Shown here: positions 1 through 10,000 of the stretch, piece after piece
Layout of the letters: every line of letters begins with the position of its first letter
How positions within the stretch are numbered: the stretch's first letter is position 1
From: CAYZPE01 sp046050145
GTDB lineage: Bacteria > Patescibacteriota > Minisyncoccia > Phycocordibacterales > CAYZPE01
Assembly (NCBI GenBank): GCA_046050145.1
Contig: JBJOQC010000002.1
Location: forward strand, 1 to 23,996
Direction: 5' to 3'
DNA: 23,996 bases
Position numbers and translations under genes: made by a program
The notes under the pieces: model-generated
What the model was told of the DNA's origin: nothing
The model's input: the letters and a program-made list of their open reading frames with translations, nothing else
Database searches by the model: none

Positions 1-1853
1 ACAAGATATCCATTGTTTCCACTTCCACTTGAGTCAGCAACATTTGAAGTCATATCCCCTCCATCAAATGTATAGCGAGCAATCAAACCAAGGAAGTTGT
101 TCGGTGGGCGCTTAAGGGTGAATGTGCGAGCTGTACCTGCGGGCTTAAACACCGCAATTCTTGTTGCGTTATCACCAAACACACCAATACTTGACCAAGT
201 AGGGTTTGTTGCCGCAAGAGTATCTTGAATTAAGTACGCAGAGGCATTTCCATAGTTAGTACCAAGCAAGTAGTTTGTATACGTCTCACGAGTAAAACTT
301 GAATTTATAGTAGGTGTAGAATTTGCATCAAAAGAAAGACCTGCAATCACAAGTGAGTTATTTTGAGATGGAGTAACAGTTCCAGGCTGGATTGTAGATG
401 CACTTCCATTTGCACCATTTTCTACGTCATATGGAGATGATGTGTCTGCTCCACTCCATGCCATAACAGTAATTGCGGTACCTACACCTCCTAGAGTAAA
501 AGTATGCCCACTTCCAACGGTAGGATTTGTTGTATAAAATATCTGACTCCTTGTGTACGTAGTACCCTGACTTGCTGTCAAAGCTGTCCATGTATTACTT
601 TTAGAATCTGTTGGAGTTGCTGTTTCTCCTCTTTGATTGGTAGCCACAATTATTAAAAGGTCAGCTCCTGTTGTGTCAATTGATGCTGTTGTTGCTCCAC
701 TTATTCCTACTGCTGTTGCTGTTGCAATCAAATCCCACGGATTGGTCTCCTGAGCAGAGTCTGTATAAAAAGTTGAAGGAGAGTTTGTGTTGTTGTACTC
801 AGTTGTAATCCAATCCGCTCCAAGGTCAGTATTAGAAAAACGGAGTTCGTCTATTTTTCCATCCCAAAAAGGGGTTGAGCTGAAAGAATAGCCATTGCCA
901 ATCTCAACAGCAGTGACAAGGTCAGACGTATTGCCAGAGGAAATACTTGCTACTGTTGTGTTTTGATAGTTATACAGAGTACCTCCAGTATGTCTCCATG
1001 CAATGTGATACCATGTTCCCGTTGAATATGTCGTTCCTGCATGATCATCAGAACCATCCCAGTTATATGACCATATTTTATCGGTACCATCAGTATTTGA
1101 AATAGCTACCCCCGCATGACCCCCACCCGCTGTGCCATTACTCCAAACCCACCTACCCTGATACACATTACCAACCGTTGCCCCTGCACTATCAGTGCTA
1201 GCCCAAGCTGTTACTGTACCTGTACTATTTGCAATCAAAGTTCCTAATGTTTCTTCTGTATTTATATAATCAGCACCTCCATCAAAGTCCTGCGCCAAAC
1301 CCGCAAGTTTTCCAGCGGGAGCAGTGAGCGCCATACTAACCCCATCAGCATCTCTATTATTTGAAGTTGAATCTTTATATCCTTCATTATTATTATTCAC
1401 CGCCTCTTGCAAGTGATAGACAGCAGTATAAGCAGACTTCCACGTATTCTGCGCTCCGTACGTTGTATTTTCTGCAGGACAGGATGCTCCACTGTTTCCA
1501 TAATAAATATAAAAGTCAGTATCAGTGTCACCGTCTATACTTCCCTTGAAATAGAGCTCGCCTGTGTCAGAGGCAGCGGTGTAAAATACAAGGTCAATTG
1601 GAACTTCTGTTGAACCATCGCTTGTTGTTACGCGAATATCACACCCATCACTTTTAACGTTTGTATGAAAATCTGAAGAAAGATCAGCGAGGGATACGTA
1701 CACAGGAAAATCTGTAAGATCTGACGGTACCTGCTCTTGTTCAACTGTAATTTTTATACGATAAGTCCATGATGCGGAATACCAAGCAGCGTCTGCGGTA
1801 ATAGGCATGAGGATAAAAAAGAAGATGGAAATATAAAAAAGTATCTTTCTCAT
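1..1853 (-). CDS. Secreted DUF2341/LamG surface protein, 3' end outside the window
   Basis: Partial gene: the frame is open from the ATG at 1851-1853 to base 1, giving about 617 residues with the C-terminus missing. Residues 1-22 form a signal peptide ending in ADA. A DUF2341 domain follows (about 23-125, with the WTYRIKITV and DLTDFPVYV motifs), then a LamG/concanavalin-like domain (about 130-350). Next is a second beta-rich domain (about 365-575) that resembles the N-terminus of the 704-residue protein two genes upstream. The visible part ends in the shared linker RPPNNFLGL and the start of another LamG domain (ARYTFDGG). The ATG overlaps the stop of the preceding gene (ATGA), so translation is probably coupled. 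LamG and DUF2341 domains occur in extracellular carbohydrate- or protein-binding proteins, so adhesion or glycan binding is inferred. It is a mosaic of its two neighbours. No anchor is visible because the end is missing. Confidence 0.85.
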   Translation of the reverse strand, partial: MRKILFYISIFFFILMPITADAAWYSASWTYRIKITVEQEQVPSDLTDFPVYVSLADLSSDFHTNVKSDGCDIRVTTSDGSTEVPIDLVFYTAASDTGELYFKGSIDGDTDTDFYIYYGNSGASCPAENTTYGAQNTWKSAYTAVYHLQEAVNNNNEGYKDSTSNNRDADGVSMALTAPAGKLAGLAQDFDGGADYINTEETLGTLIANSTGTVTAWASTDSAGATVGNVYQGRWVWSNGTAGGGHAGVAISNTDGTDKIWSYNWDGSDDHAGTTYSTGTWYHIAWRHTGGTLYNYQNTTVASISSGNTSDLVTAVEIGNGYSFSSTPFWDGKIDELRFSNTDLGADWITTEYNNTNSPSTFYTDSAQETNPWDLIATATAVGISGATTASIDTTGADLLIIVATNQRGETATPTDSKSNTWTALTASQGTTYTRSQIFYTTNPTVGSGHTFTLGGVGTAITVMAWSGADTSSPYDVENGANGSASTIQPGTVTPSQNNSLVIAGLSFDANSTPTINSSFTRETYTNYLLGTNYGNASAYLIQDTLAATNPTWSSIGVFGDNATRIAVFKPAGTARTFTLKRPPNNFLGLIARYTFDGGDMTSNVADSSGSGNNGYL

Positions 1854-1878
1854 GGCCTTACTTTAGTTTGACCTAGTC
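1765..1878. repeat. 114-bp gene-junction direct repeat, copy A
   Basis: It covers the last nine codons of the 849-residue gene, the ATGA overlap and the first roughly 29 codons (signal peptide) of the next gene. It matches 4311-4424 at 111 of 114 positions by eye. The unit spacing is 2546 bp. Confidence 0.92.
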
Positions 1879-4399
1879 GGTACAACACATCAACCTCGGA
1901 AGCAGACAACGTTCTGTTGTACACCCTCATATCATCAAGCGCTCCTGTAAAAGAAGTTGTTGGTAAATAACTAATATGCAGAGACTCACTTCCGCCTGTG
2001 TATATTGAACTTTGAGCACTGCCTAAATCATTCTCTACCGCAACACTTGAACCATTGTAATAAATAGTCCATGAAGTACCGTTATATGCACACACAACAT
2101 GTTGCCACCCTACTGTAAGGTGAGCGCTTACAGTTCTTTGAAGATGCCAATTTGTAGTACCACCATCACTACTTATACCACAAAGAATTCTCGCGAAAGA
2201 AGCAGCGTAATGAGAGCCTTGAAAATATGAACGTACATTCCCAGCAAGATTCCACTTACCTATCCAATCGACCTCAGCTGTAGGGGTAGAATCTAAGTAC
2301 ACCCAACTTGATATGGTTATACTTGGACCCGCAACCGCAATACTTGAACTATGAGGCACATCAATCCCCGCATTAGTTGCACCACTCGATCTAAATGCCT
2401 GACCCATCTTTCCTATTTTTGTTGTTGTAGAAGTAACACCAACTAAATATCCATGATTTCCATTACCGCTCGAATCAGCAATATTTGATGTCATTTTATT
2501 TCCATCAAAACTCCAGTGACCAACTAAACCACTTGAAATTCCTGTTGGAGTTTTTGAGATTTTTGATTGAGCTGAGTTATAGATTTGTTTGACTTCAGTA
2601 GCAGTGAGAGCTCGTGAATAGATACGGAAATCATCTAAAGAACCATCATTAAACAGTGTTGATCCTGCGCGAGACATTATGTACCAAGGATCATTACCGA
2701 AATTATTTGTATTGTTAGAACAACAACTATTTGCAGTACCTGTAGGTGTCTGCAAAACTCCGTCAATATAAAGTGAAGTTTCAGAACCTCCAGCCTGACC
2801 TTTATCATATAGAGCAACATAATGATGCCACTCGTTTACTGAAGGTGCTGTGTAACAATGAGCGTCATAACCCACATCACCTTTTAAGGCTATAGCCATG
2901 AGAGGCTGACTTCCTGCAGTACAGGTAGAACCTCCACCCAAGCTTGGTTCTGCAGTAAAAAATAAACCCGTAGTATTATTATTCGTATTTGTTGTTACTT
3001 CAAAAAGAACCTTATCAGTTCCTGCACCAAAACTTACCTTTCTCATCCACAAAGAAACACTTAAAGCATTTGTACCCGAGAGATCTATAGCAGACTCACT
3101 CAAAGAATCATTACTTCCATCAAAACTTAGCGCTTGTCCGATTTTTCCAATTGCAGTTGTTGTAGATGTTTGACCAGAGAGATATCCGTTATTTCCAGTA
3201 CCACTTGAATCAGCAACATTTGAAGTCATGTCTCCCCCATCAAATGTATATCGAGCAACTAAACCAAGAAAATTATTTGGGGGACGTTTGAGAGTTAGCC
3301 TTCGAGAATTTGATTCTTGTGCCCCATCACTATAAAAAGTAGAGGGTGAACTTTGATTATTATATTCAGTTGAAATCCAAGTAGCAGAAAGAACTGAGTC
3401 ACTAATACGAAATTCGTCATAATACCCAGGAGCAGCGTAGTTATCATTACCGTTCGGAACTCTTCCAATATGCACAGCCGAGGTTGTATCCGTAATTGTC
3501 CCCGCATATGGATCTGAAGCGTTTGAAGCCCCATTTTTATAAGCAATAACATTTGACCCATCATAAACACCCGTGTAATACCTGTAGACAGCTGTCGAAA
3601 TAGAGGTATCCATGTCTGCTGTATTTCCAGCCCAATCACTTACCCAGAATTTTAAATCAGTTCCAGCACTTTGTGCGCCAAAACCATCACTCCAACCATC
3701 ACCATTTGTAGCTCCCCAGATATTGTCATACGTAGCAACACCACTATCAAATTTCACCCACGCTGAAACAGTTAATCTATCATTAGATAAAACACTTGTA
3801 AGGGTGGCGTTAGGAAAAGAAACACTTTCACCAGTACCATCAAATTGATAGCCTTTACCTATATGAGTAGCAACAAGGTCTCCACTCTCTACACTGTTAC
3901 CAGTTCCATTGTTTGACCCAACTGAGTTAGTAACCGTACCTGTAGGATCTTCCTGTCCATGCATAACAACTTCATAATTGATCCACACATTATTTCTGCC
4001 GTAGGTTGCACTTGCAGAAGGACAACTTGTACCCGAGTTTCCATAGTAAATATAGAAGACAGTGTCTGTTGAGTTTGCAAGACTTGATGCTTTAAAGTGA
4101 AGTTCTCCTGTGTCACTTGCTGCTGTATAAAATACTAAATCAATTGGAACTTCGGTACTTCCATCAGATGAAGTTACTCTAATATCACAACCGTCACTTT
4201 TTACATTTGTGTGGAAGTCTGAAGAGAGGTCGGCAAGGTTTACATATACAGGAAAATCAGTAAGGTCCGCATCTACCTTGGTGTTATCTACCGTGATTTT
4301 CACACGATACGTCCATGATGCGGAATACCAAGCAGCGTCTGCGGTAATAGGCATGAGGATAAAAAAGAAAATGGAAATATAAAAAAGTATTTTTCTCAT
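1850..4399 (-). CDS. Secreted DUF2341 plus triple LamG surface protein (849 aa)
   Basis: Residues 1-23 are a signal peptide. DUF2341 covers about 24-125 (YYGNSG near 118-123). Three LamG-type modules follow, at about 180-350, 380-600 and 625-845. The second and third open with a repeated signature (ARYTFDGGDMTSN or GHWSFDGNKMTSN, then ADSSG..GN.GYL) and close with 'RVYNR.LSASEV..LYRLGQ'. The protein ends in LGQTKVRP, exactly as the 704-residue neighbour does, with no LPXTG motif or terminal membrane helix. Its start overlaps the upstream stop and its stop overlaps the next start (ATGA at both junctions). The first roughly 29 codons are almost identical to those of the downstream gene, which marks a tandem duplication. 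LamG folds commonly bind sugars or protein ligands; the ligand here is unknown and a surface role is inferred from the signal peptide and operon. Confidence 0.9.
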   Translation of the reverse strand: MRKILFYISIFFFILMPITADAAWYSASWTYRVKITVDNTKVDADLTDFPVYVNLADLSSDFHTNVKSDGCDIRVTSSDGSTEVPIDLVFYTAASDTGELHFKASSLANSTDTVFYIYYGNSGTSCPSASATYGRNNVWINYEVVMHGQEDPTGTVTNSVGSNNGTGNSVESGDLVATHIGKGYQFDGTGESVSFPNATLTSVLSNDRLTVSAWVKFDSGVATYDNIWGATNGDGWSDGFGAQSAGTDLKFWVSDWAGNTADMDTSISTAVYRYYTGVYDGSNVIAYKNGASNASDPYAGTITDTTSAVHIGRVPNGNDNYAAPGYYDEFRISDSVLSATWISTEYNNQSSPSTFYSDGAQESNSRRLTLKRPPNNFLGLVARYTFDGGDMTSNVADSSGTGNNGYLSGQTSTTTAIGKIGQALSFDGSNDSLSESAIDLSGTNALSVSLWMRKVSFGAGTDKVLFEVTTNTNNNTTGLFFTAEPSLGGGSTCTAGSQPLMAIALKGDVGYDAHCYTAPSVNEWHHYVALYDKGQAGGSETSLYIDGVLQTPTGTANSCCSNNTNNFGNDPWYIMSRAGSTLFNDGSLDDFRIYSRALTATEVKQIYNSAQSKISKTPTGISSGLVGHWSFDGNKMTSNIADSSGNGNHGYLVGVTSTTTKIGKMGQAFRSSGATNAGIDVPHSSSIAVAGPSITISSWVYLDSTPTAEVDWIGKWNLAGNVRSYFQGSHYAASFARILCGISSDGGTTNWHLQRTVSAHLTVGWQHVVCAYNGTSWTIYYNGSSVAVENDLGSAQSSIYTGGSESLHISYLPTTSFTGALDDMRVYNRTLSASEVDVLYRLGQTKVRP
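3195..3292. repeat. LamG linker repeat (98 bp), copy 1
   Basis: Encodes the RPPNNFLGL linker and the first strands of a LamG module. It matches 5708-5805 at about 95 of 98 bases, and a more diverged copy lies at about 21-118. Confidence 0.88.
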
Positions 4400-4424
4400 G
4401 GCCTTACTTTGGTTTGACCTAGTC
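4311..4424. repeat. 114-bp gene-junction direct repeat, copy B
   Basis: Partner of 1765-1878, here joining the 3' end of the 704-residue gene to the 5' end of the 849-residue gene. It has three single-base differences and no indel. Confidence 0.92.
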
Positions 4425-6510
4425 TATACAGAAGACCAACTTCACTTGCACTCAAAGAACGATCGTAATATCTTGCTTCGTCAACCTCACCATTAAAGAA
4501 TACTCCTGCGTTACCCGTACCTATTTGCACATCTTCTGTATTATTGATATTTGCCTTGCCTGTCCCTAGAGTATACGGAGTCGTAACGGGCATCACAGCA
4601 CCATCAATATATGTAGTAATAACCTGACTACTATTCCTTACTAAAACAACATGGTGCCAATTACCATCAGCATAATCACTGTTTGATAAAATACATTCAC
4701 CGTTAGTTCCATCGAACTGAACGACACTTATCCTTTTACTTGCAGAGACATTACAACTACCATCAACCGTACCTATCAAAAGATTCCACTGAGTAAAGGG
4801 GTTTGAATTGAGGCGTTTACCATAGAACGTAACTGCCTGATTTGAATTTGGAGCTTTAATCCAAATAGAGGCTGAGAACGCTCCTGTACCAGGTCGAAGA
4901 TTTGCGTTATCGAGAATCTTAACGAAATCATTAATGCCATCAAATGTAAGTCCTTGCGCAACCTTCCCAATTACTGTTGTGGTTGAAGTTTGACCAACAA
5001 GATACCCATGATTCCCAGTACCACTTGAATCAGCAACATTTGAAGTCATGTCTCCGCCATCAAACGTCCAGTGACCAATAAGACCATTAGAAATTCCTGT
5101 TGGAGTTTTTGATATTTTATTTTGGCCGGAATTGTACAAAGCAAGAGCTTCGACTGAAGTCAGAACTCGACTATACACCCTAAAATCATCGAGTGTACCC
5201 ATTGTATTCAAACCCGACGGATGAGCCATTAAAATTAATGTTGCATTAGCAAGATTTGCGGTGTTATTACTTACACCCGGTCGTGAAGTTGGGTTTTGGT
5301 AGATCCCATCTATATACAAGTCAACCTCATTTGCTGATTGAGTAATATCGTGAACTACAACAAAATGATGCCATCCCGTTGAAGGTTGAGTGTAACAAGC
5401 AAAATTAAAACCCGTTCCTCCATCGTGCCCAACCTCTATTTTTCCTGCACCACACGAACCGCCAGAATCATTGGGTGCCATATATGTATATCCAACCGTC
5501 GGAAATGCTGCGTGTGTAAACAAAATATCAGTGCCAAGCGACCATGTTGATGTGTTATACCAAAAAGCATACGTCGCTTGTTGTGTACCAGAAAGATTAA
5601 AAGATGAAACGCTCACACTATCATTCACTCCATCAAAAGAAAGTGCTTGACCAAGTTTTCCAATAGCTGTGCTGGTAGATCTTTGACCAACAAGATACCC
5701 ATGATTCCCAGTACCACTTGAATCAGCAACATTTGAAGTCATGTCTCCCCCATCAAATGTATATCGAGCAACTAAACCAAGGAAATTGTTTGGCGGACGT
5801 TTGAGGGTAAAACTGCGTGTTGCACTCGCAGCTTTAAATGTTGCGATACCTGTAGACACACCCATACTCGAACTCCATGACCATGTAGGATTTACCGCAG
5901 CAGAGGTTGTCTGCACAAGGTATGCCATCGCACCTCCCATATAATTACCAACTGTATAGTTAAGCTGATTACTTATAGTAAAACCACTATTTATAGAAAG
6001 AGTGTTTGATGTATCAAAACCAAGACCTGTAATAATAAGTTCATTATTCTCACTCGGGGTTACACTTCCTGGTTGTTTAGAGGTAATACCAGAACCCGAT
6101 GAACCATTTTCTACATCATAAGGACTTGTTGCTGCTCCACTCCATGCAGACACAGCTATTGAAGGATAGCTACTGTTTGTTGCAGTAAAAGTATGCCCAC
6201 TTCCTACTGTTGGATTATATGCATAGTAAATTCTCTGCTGTGTATTTCCTGCAGCATAAGCAGTCAGAGCTGTCCATGTATTACCTTTTGAGTCTGATAA
6301 AGTATTCGCCGCACCAGAATACCAACTGACAACAACCACAATAAGATTTGCACCTGTGGTGTCTATTGCACCTGTAGTAACATTATTACCTCCACTAGAA
6401 CCAGCTCCTGTATTTGCAATCAGATTAAAAGCTGCTTGTGTCTGAAAAGGCACTATATATAGAGTGATGAAAAGAAATATAAAAAGTTTTTTTTTAAAAA
6501 AATGAATCAT
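4396..6510 (-). CDS. Secreted LamG-repeat surface protein (704 aa)
   Basis: Residues 1-26 are a signal peptide (MIHFFKKKLFIFLF..., ending TQA). Residues 27-233 form a Gly/Thr/Ser-rich beta domain with the motifs VGSGHTFT, AWSGA and SPYDVENG. I cannot name its family, but the same module sits in the middle of the partial gene at the left edge. The linker RPPNNFLGL (about 237-246) leads into two LamG modules (about 247-450 and 475-695). The C-terminus YRLGQTKVRP is shared with the 849-residue protein. Unlike its two downstream relatives it lacks the N-terminal DUF2341 domain. The start ATG overlaps the TGA of the upstream gene. The early coding sequence has adjacent T and A runs near 6480-6505, a possible slippage site. 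Role: probably an exported binding protein; function otherwise unknown. Confidence 0.88.
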   Translation of the reverse strand: MIHFFKKKLFIFLFITLYIVPFQTQAAFNLIANTGAGSSGGNNVTTGAIDTTGANLIVVVVSWYSGAANTLSDSKGNTWTALTAYAAGNTQQRIYYAYNPTVGSGHTFTATNSSYPSIAVSAWSGAATSPYDVENGSSGSGITSKQPGSVTPSENNELIITGLGFDTSNTLSINSGFTISNQLNYTVGNYMGGAMAYLVQTTSAAVNPTWSWSSSMGVSTGIATFKAASATRSFTLKRPPNNFLGLVARYTFDGGDMTSNVADSSGTGNHGYLVGQRSTSTAIGKLGQALSFDGVNDSVSVSSFNLSGTQQATYAFWYNTSTWSLGTDILFTHAAFPTVGYTYMAPNDSGGSCGAGKIEVGHDGGTGFNFACYTQPSTGWHHFVVVHDITQSANEVDLYIDGIYQNPTSRPGVSNNTANLANATLILMAHPSGLNTMGTLDDFRVYSRVLTSVEALALYNSGQNKISKTPTGISNGLIGHWTFDGGDMTSNVADSSGTGNHGYLVGQTSTTTVIGKVAQGLTFDGINDFVKILDNANLRPGTGAFSASIWIKAPNSNQAVTFYGKRLNSNPFTQWNLLIGTVDGSCNVSASKRISVVQFDGTNGECILSNSDYADGNWHHVVLVRNSSQVITTYIDGAVMPVTTPYTLGTGKANINNTEDVQIGTGNAGVFFNGEVDEARYYDRSLSASEVGLLYRLGQTKVRP
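5708..5805. repeat. LamG linker repeat (98 bp), copy 2
   Basis: Partner of 3195-3292, in the 704-residue LamG gene. The shared block marks where modules have been exchanged between paralogues. Confidence 0.88.
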
Positions 6511-7010
6511 TTCTTAATACTGAGTGATTCCCCCATCAAAAATACAACCTTCTCAAAGTCTTCATAAAAAGTTACTTGAAAAAGTTTATTTCCTTCCGCA
6601 AACCAAAGATTTTTTATACCTGCACCCTCACTATCAGAAAATAAAACTCCTTTCCTCGACGAACCCACTTCAACAGCCTTCATTTCTACATCCTTAAGTT
6701 CTGGAATATCTGCTTTTACTATTTCAGGCGTAATGACAATTCCTTCTTCACCGGGACTTATAAAAATTTGGATAACTACACCTTTTTCTGAAGTCTTCAA
6801 GAGAATAACTTCCCCATCTGCATCCTTTACAGAACTTACGTTGAGGTTGTCAGGATAGCTAAAACTAAGTAAGGATTCAGAATCCACATAAACACTTCCG
6901 TCTTTAAAAATAGAGCTTTTTATTTCACCTCTATAATAGAAATATAATCCCACCACAACTAAGGCAAGAACGGTTAACAGAATAGTAACTGTAATCTTTT
7001 TGAATTTCAT
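6507..7010 (-). CDS. Small membrane-anchored extracytoplasmic protein, function unknown (167 aa)
   Basis: I do not recognise the family. A single N-terminal hydrophobic segment (about residues 6-26, after MKFKK) should anchor it or act as a signal peptide, leaving about 140 residues outside the membrane. That part contains SLLSFSYPDNLNV and later FQVTFYEDFEKVV. The pattern resembles small exported proteins with a PsbP-like or lipoprotein-like fold, but the similarity is too weak for a name. There is no lipobox cysteine. It sits 23 bases after the giant fibre gene, and its stop overlaps the start of the next LamG gene, so it belongs to the surface operon. An AGAGG stretch lies only two bases before the ATG, closer than an ideal ribosome site. 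It could assist export or assembly of its neighbours; that is speculation from position only. Confidence 0.8.
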   Translation of the reverse strand: MKFKKITVTILLTVLALVVVGLYFYYRGEIKSSIFKDGSVYVDSESLLSFSYPDNLNVSSVKDADGEVILLKTSEKGVVIQIFISPGEEGIVITPEIVKADIPELKDVEMKAVEVGSSRKGVLFSDSEGAGIKNLWFAEGNKLFQVTFYEDFEKVVFLMGESLSIKK

Positions 7011-7033
7011 AGCCTCTTTTTTTCAAAGCATCT

Positions 7034-10000
7034 TTAAAGCACTTCATCGGATACATTTTCACCCTCATCTCCTACTGGTTCAGGAGAAGGTTCTTCTTGA
7101 GACATCTCTTCTTCAACTACAGGATCCGTATCCACAACAACCTCATCTTCTACCACTTCTGCAGGAGTCTCTTCCGCAAATGGATCTTTTACAATCACAG
7201 TTCGTGTAGTAGTTCCCGTATTTCCTGCCTGGTCTGTAGCACTATATATAATAGTATGCATACCAGGCACTGTTGTATCTATTTGCTCACCTTCTACTTG
7301 TATGCCGAGATTCAGATTTACATTATCTGTCACTGTTGCACCCAAATCTACATAAGAAGTTCCCACATCAATTGTTGCTGGATTATTACCTATCAGTGTA
7401 ATAACAGGAGCTTCAGTGTCCGTACTTCCTCCACCAGAATTTTGATTATTTTGTGAATCATCCTCTGTCACAATCGGACACACACCTTGAGCTGTAACCG
7501 TACTGCCGTTTGAAATCTTCAAACAATAAGGCGCACCTGTTACTTCATCATACAAAGTAATACCTGTCGGTTTTGCCGGACTTCCAACTACGAGATTTTC
7601 AACAATCGCCTGTCTCATATAAGTAACACCTTGGACAATTCGAGTACCGAGAGCTTCAAGACCAGAAAGAACTCCTCCTATTGAAATACCTCCACCAGTA
7701 CTTTGACCACTTACTCCTTCCAAAGCTTGAACCTTTAGCTCAAGATCCTGAAGCCTCTTATATTGAGCTTTTGTTGCTCCGAGTGTAAATGACACAAGTT
7801 TATATATATCAACACCATGACCTCCTGCTCCAAGAACTTCACTTGGTGCCTCTTCAGCAATAAGACCAAGACGACTTACAGGAGCGGTCGCATCATCTGT
7901 TTTATACCTGTAAGTTGCAATATTTATATCACTTAATTTCTCAAGATAGTTTTCATAATCCTCGTTCTTCAAATATGAAATATCTGTCTTTGAATTTCGA
8001 GTTGAAGTATTTACGAAAGCATTTGCAGCAACATCACCTAGCACATGGAGCTTGTACTCTGGAGTTGAAGTGCCGATACCAACATTTCCCTGTCCATCAA
8101 TTGAAAGTGAAGAAAGAGATGTTGTTGCGTTGGTGATGTCGAAGATATTTGTAAGGAGTTGTACACCACCAAACGCTGCCGCCGCGGTTCGTATCGGTGA
8201 GTATCCAACAATGTCCCCTGCTGGATTTCTATCAGAAAGAAGATCATGAGCCTCATCAAGAACGATACCTAGTTGAGTATCTGCATTAACTCCAAACTGA
8301 TTTACATCACTTATAACCTTAAATGTTTCAATTGTTGTTGATGCAAATATTTCCAAGAGTTTCTCCTTTGAAAGAACTGTTCTGTCTTGCTTAAGATATG
8401 AGAATGAAGGAGCGTTTGTCCATGCACCAGCAGCAGAAAGTGTCGCTGTGTTTCCAGAACCACCTTCCACATTAAGCTGATTCGATGTGTCCATATAAAA
8501 AGCTCGATAGTCACCATCACTTGCAGCAATCCACAAACTTGAAGTTGCTGTGTTTGCAATCTGCTGGATTGAGAAACGAGCTGATGGAGTTGTGGTACCA
8601 ATACCAACAGAAAGATCTTGCACACCTCCAACGCCATTTGATCTGCTATATACAGTAAGCAGAGAATTTCCGTCAATTTGAGCAGAATAGCTTTCTACAG
8701 TACCGAGCGCTGCGGCTGATGTAACTGGTAAATCAGTCCAACTCACAACACCTGCATTTGTATCAAAACTCAAAGCACCCAATTCAAGATTTGAAATAGA
8801 GGTAATGCCAGATGAGAAGTCGTGGAGGATTGAGCCTGAATTTACATTAAGTCCGCCAGCAAATGTAGATGTGGCAGTAGTTGATGTAGCTGTAAAATTT
8901 CTTCCCACCACTTCACCTGCAACCGAAAGCATGGCATATGGTGTTGTTGTGCCAATACCTACGTTTCCAGTGGTGTAATAAATATCAGATCCTGATGTTG
9001 TCCATTGAGATGAACCAACCCCACCTGATACACATGTTCCATTAATTGCGAAACAACCTGCTGTGAGGTTAATACCGTTTGCAAATGTACTTGTTGCTGT
9101 TGTTGAAGAGATCTGAAGGAGATCAGCACTTAAACCTTTGAATGTTGATGTTGCTCCTGTTGTTGTTGCTGTGAAGAATGGAGCTTGTGTTTCTCCAGTT
9201 GAAAGGATAGTGAGTTTAGCTGTGTTTGAAGCTCCGAATTGGGCTGATGAAGCGATGGAGTTGATAATATTACGACCGAAAGCAGAAGAATAAGTTCCTG
9301 AAGCGATGTTTACATAACCAGAAGCAGTAGAGTAGTCTCCTGAAGCGATGTTTGAATGACCAAAAGCTGAAGAGTTAGAACCTGAAGCAGTGTTGTTATA
9401 CCCAAAAGCTGAAGAATATTGAGCTGAGGCAGTATTACCTCTACCGAAAGCTGAGGCAGCTGAACCGCACGCGCCATTTATAGATCCAAAAGCTGAAGAA
9501 CACGACCCTGAAGCATTATTGTTATAACCAGAAGCGGCTGATTTTGATCCTGCAGTATTGTTTTGATATCCAAAAGCTGAAGAGCTATCTCCTGAAGCGA
9601 TGTTTGAACGACCAAAAGCTGAAGAATTATAGAATGAGGCAGTGTTATCGTACCCAAAAGCTAAAGAGTAGCTTGCCGAAGCATCGTTACTATATCCTGA
9701 AGCTGAAGACCTATACCCCGAAGCAATGTTTAAGTAACCAGAAGAGGAAGAACCGTATCCTGAAGCGGTGTTTTGATAACCAAAAGCTGAAGAATTTGTT
9801 CCTCCAGCAAGGTTGTTAATACCTACAGACACAGCTCGTGTACCTGTTGCAACCTGAGAGAAGTCACCAGTAGTATTTCCAATTGCCACAGATCGATTTG
9901 ATGATGTGAGATGTACTCCTCCATATATAGAAAGTTTCGCTGTACTTGTCGCTGTAGTTGTACCAATACCGAGTGCTCCAGTTGTTGTATTAAAGAAGAG

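Noticed and set aside
1850..7010. Sortase (LPXTG) or similar C-terminal anchors on the LamG proteins
   Set aside because: The two complete LamG proteins end in LGQTKVRP with no LPXTG, hydrophobic helix or Arg-rich sorting tail. The 167-residue protein has only an N-terminal helix.
9270..9820. Regular short spacing of similar words suggesting a CRISPR array
   Set aside because: The 42-45-base period is in frame and encodes the 14-15-residue YadA-like head repeat. The copies are degenerate and there are no distinct unique spacers.
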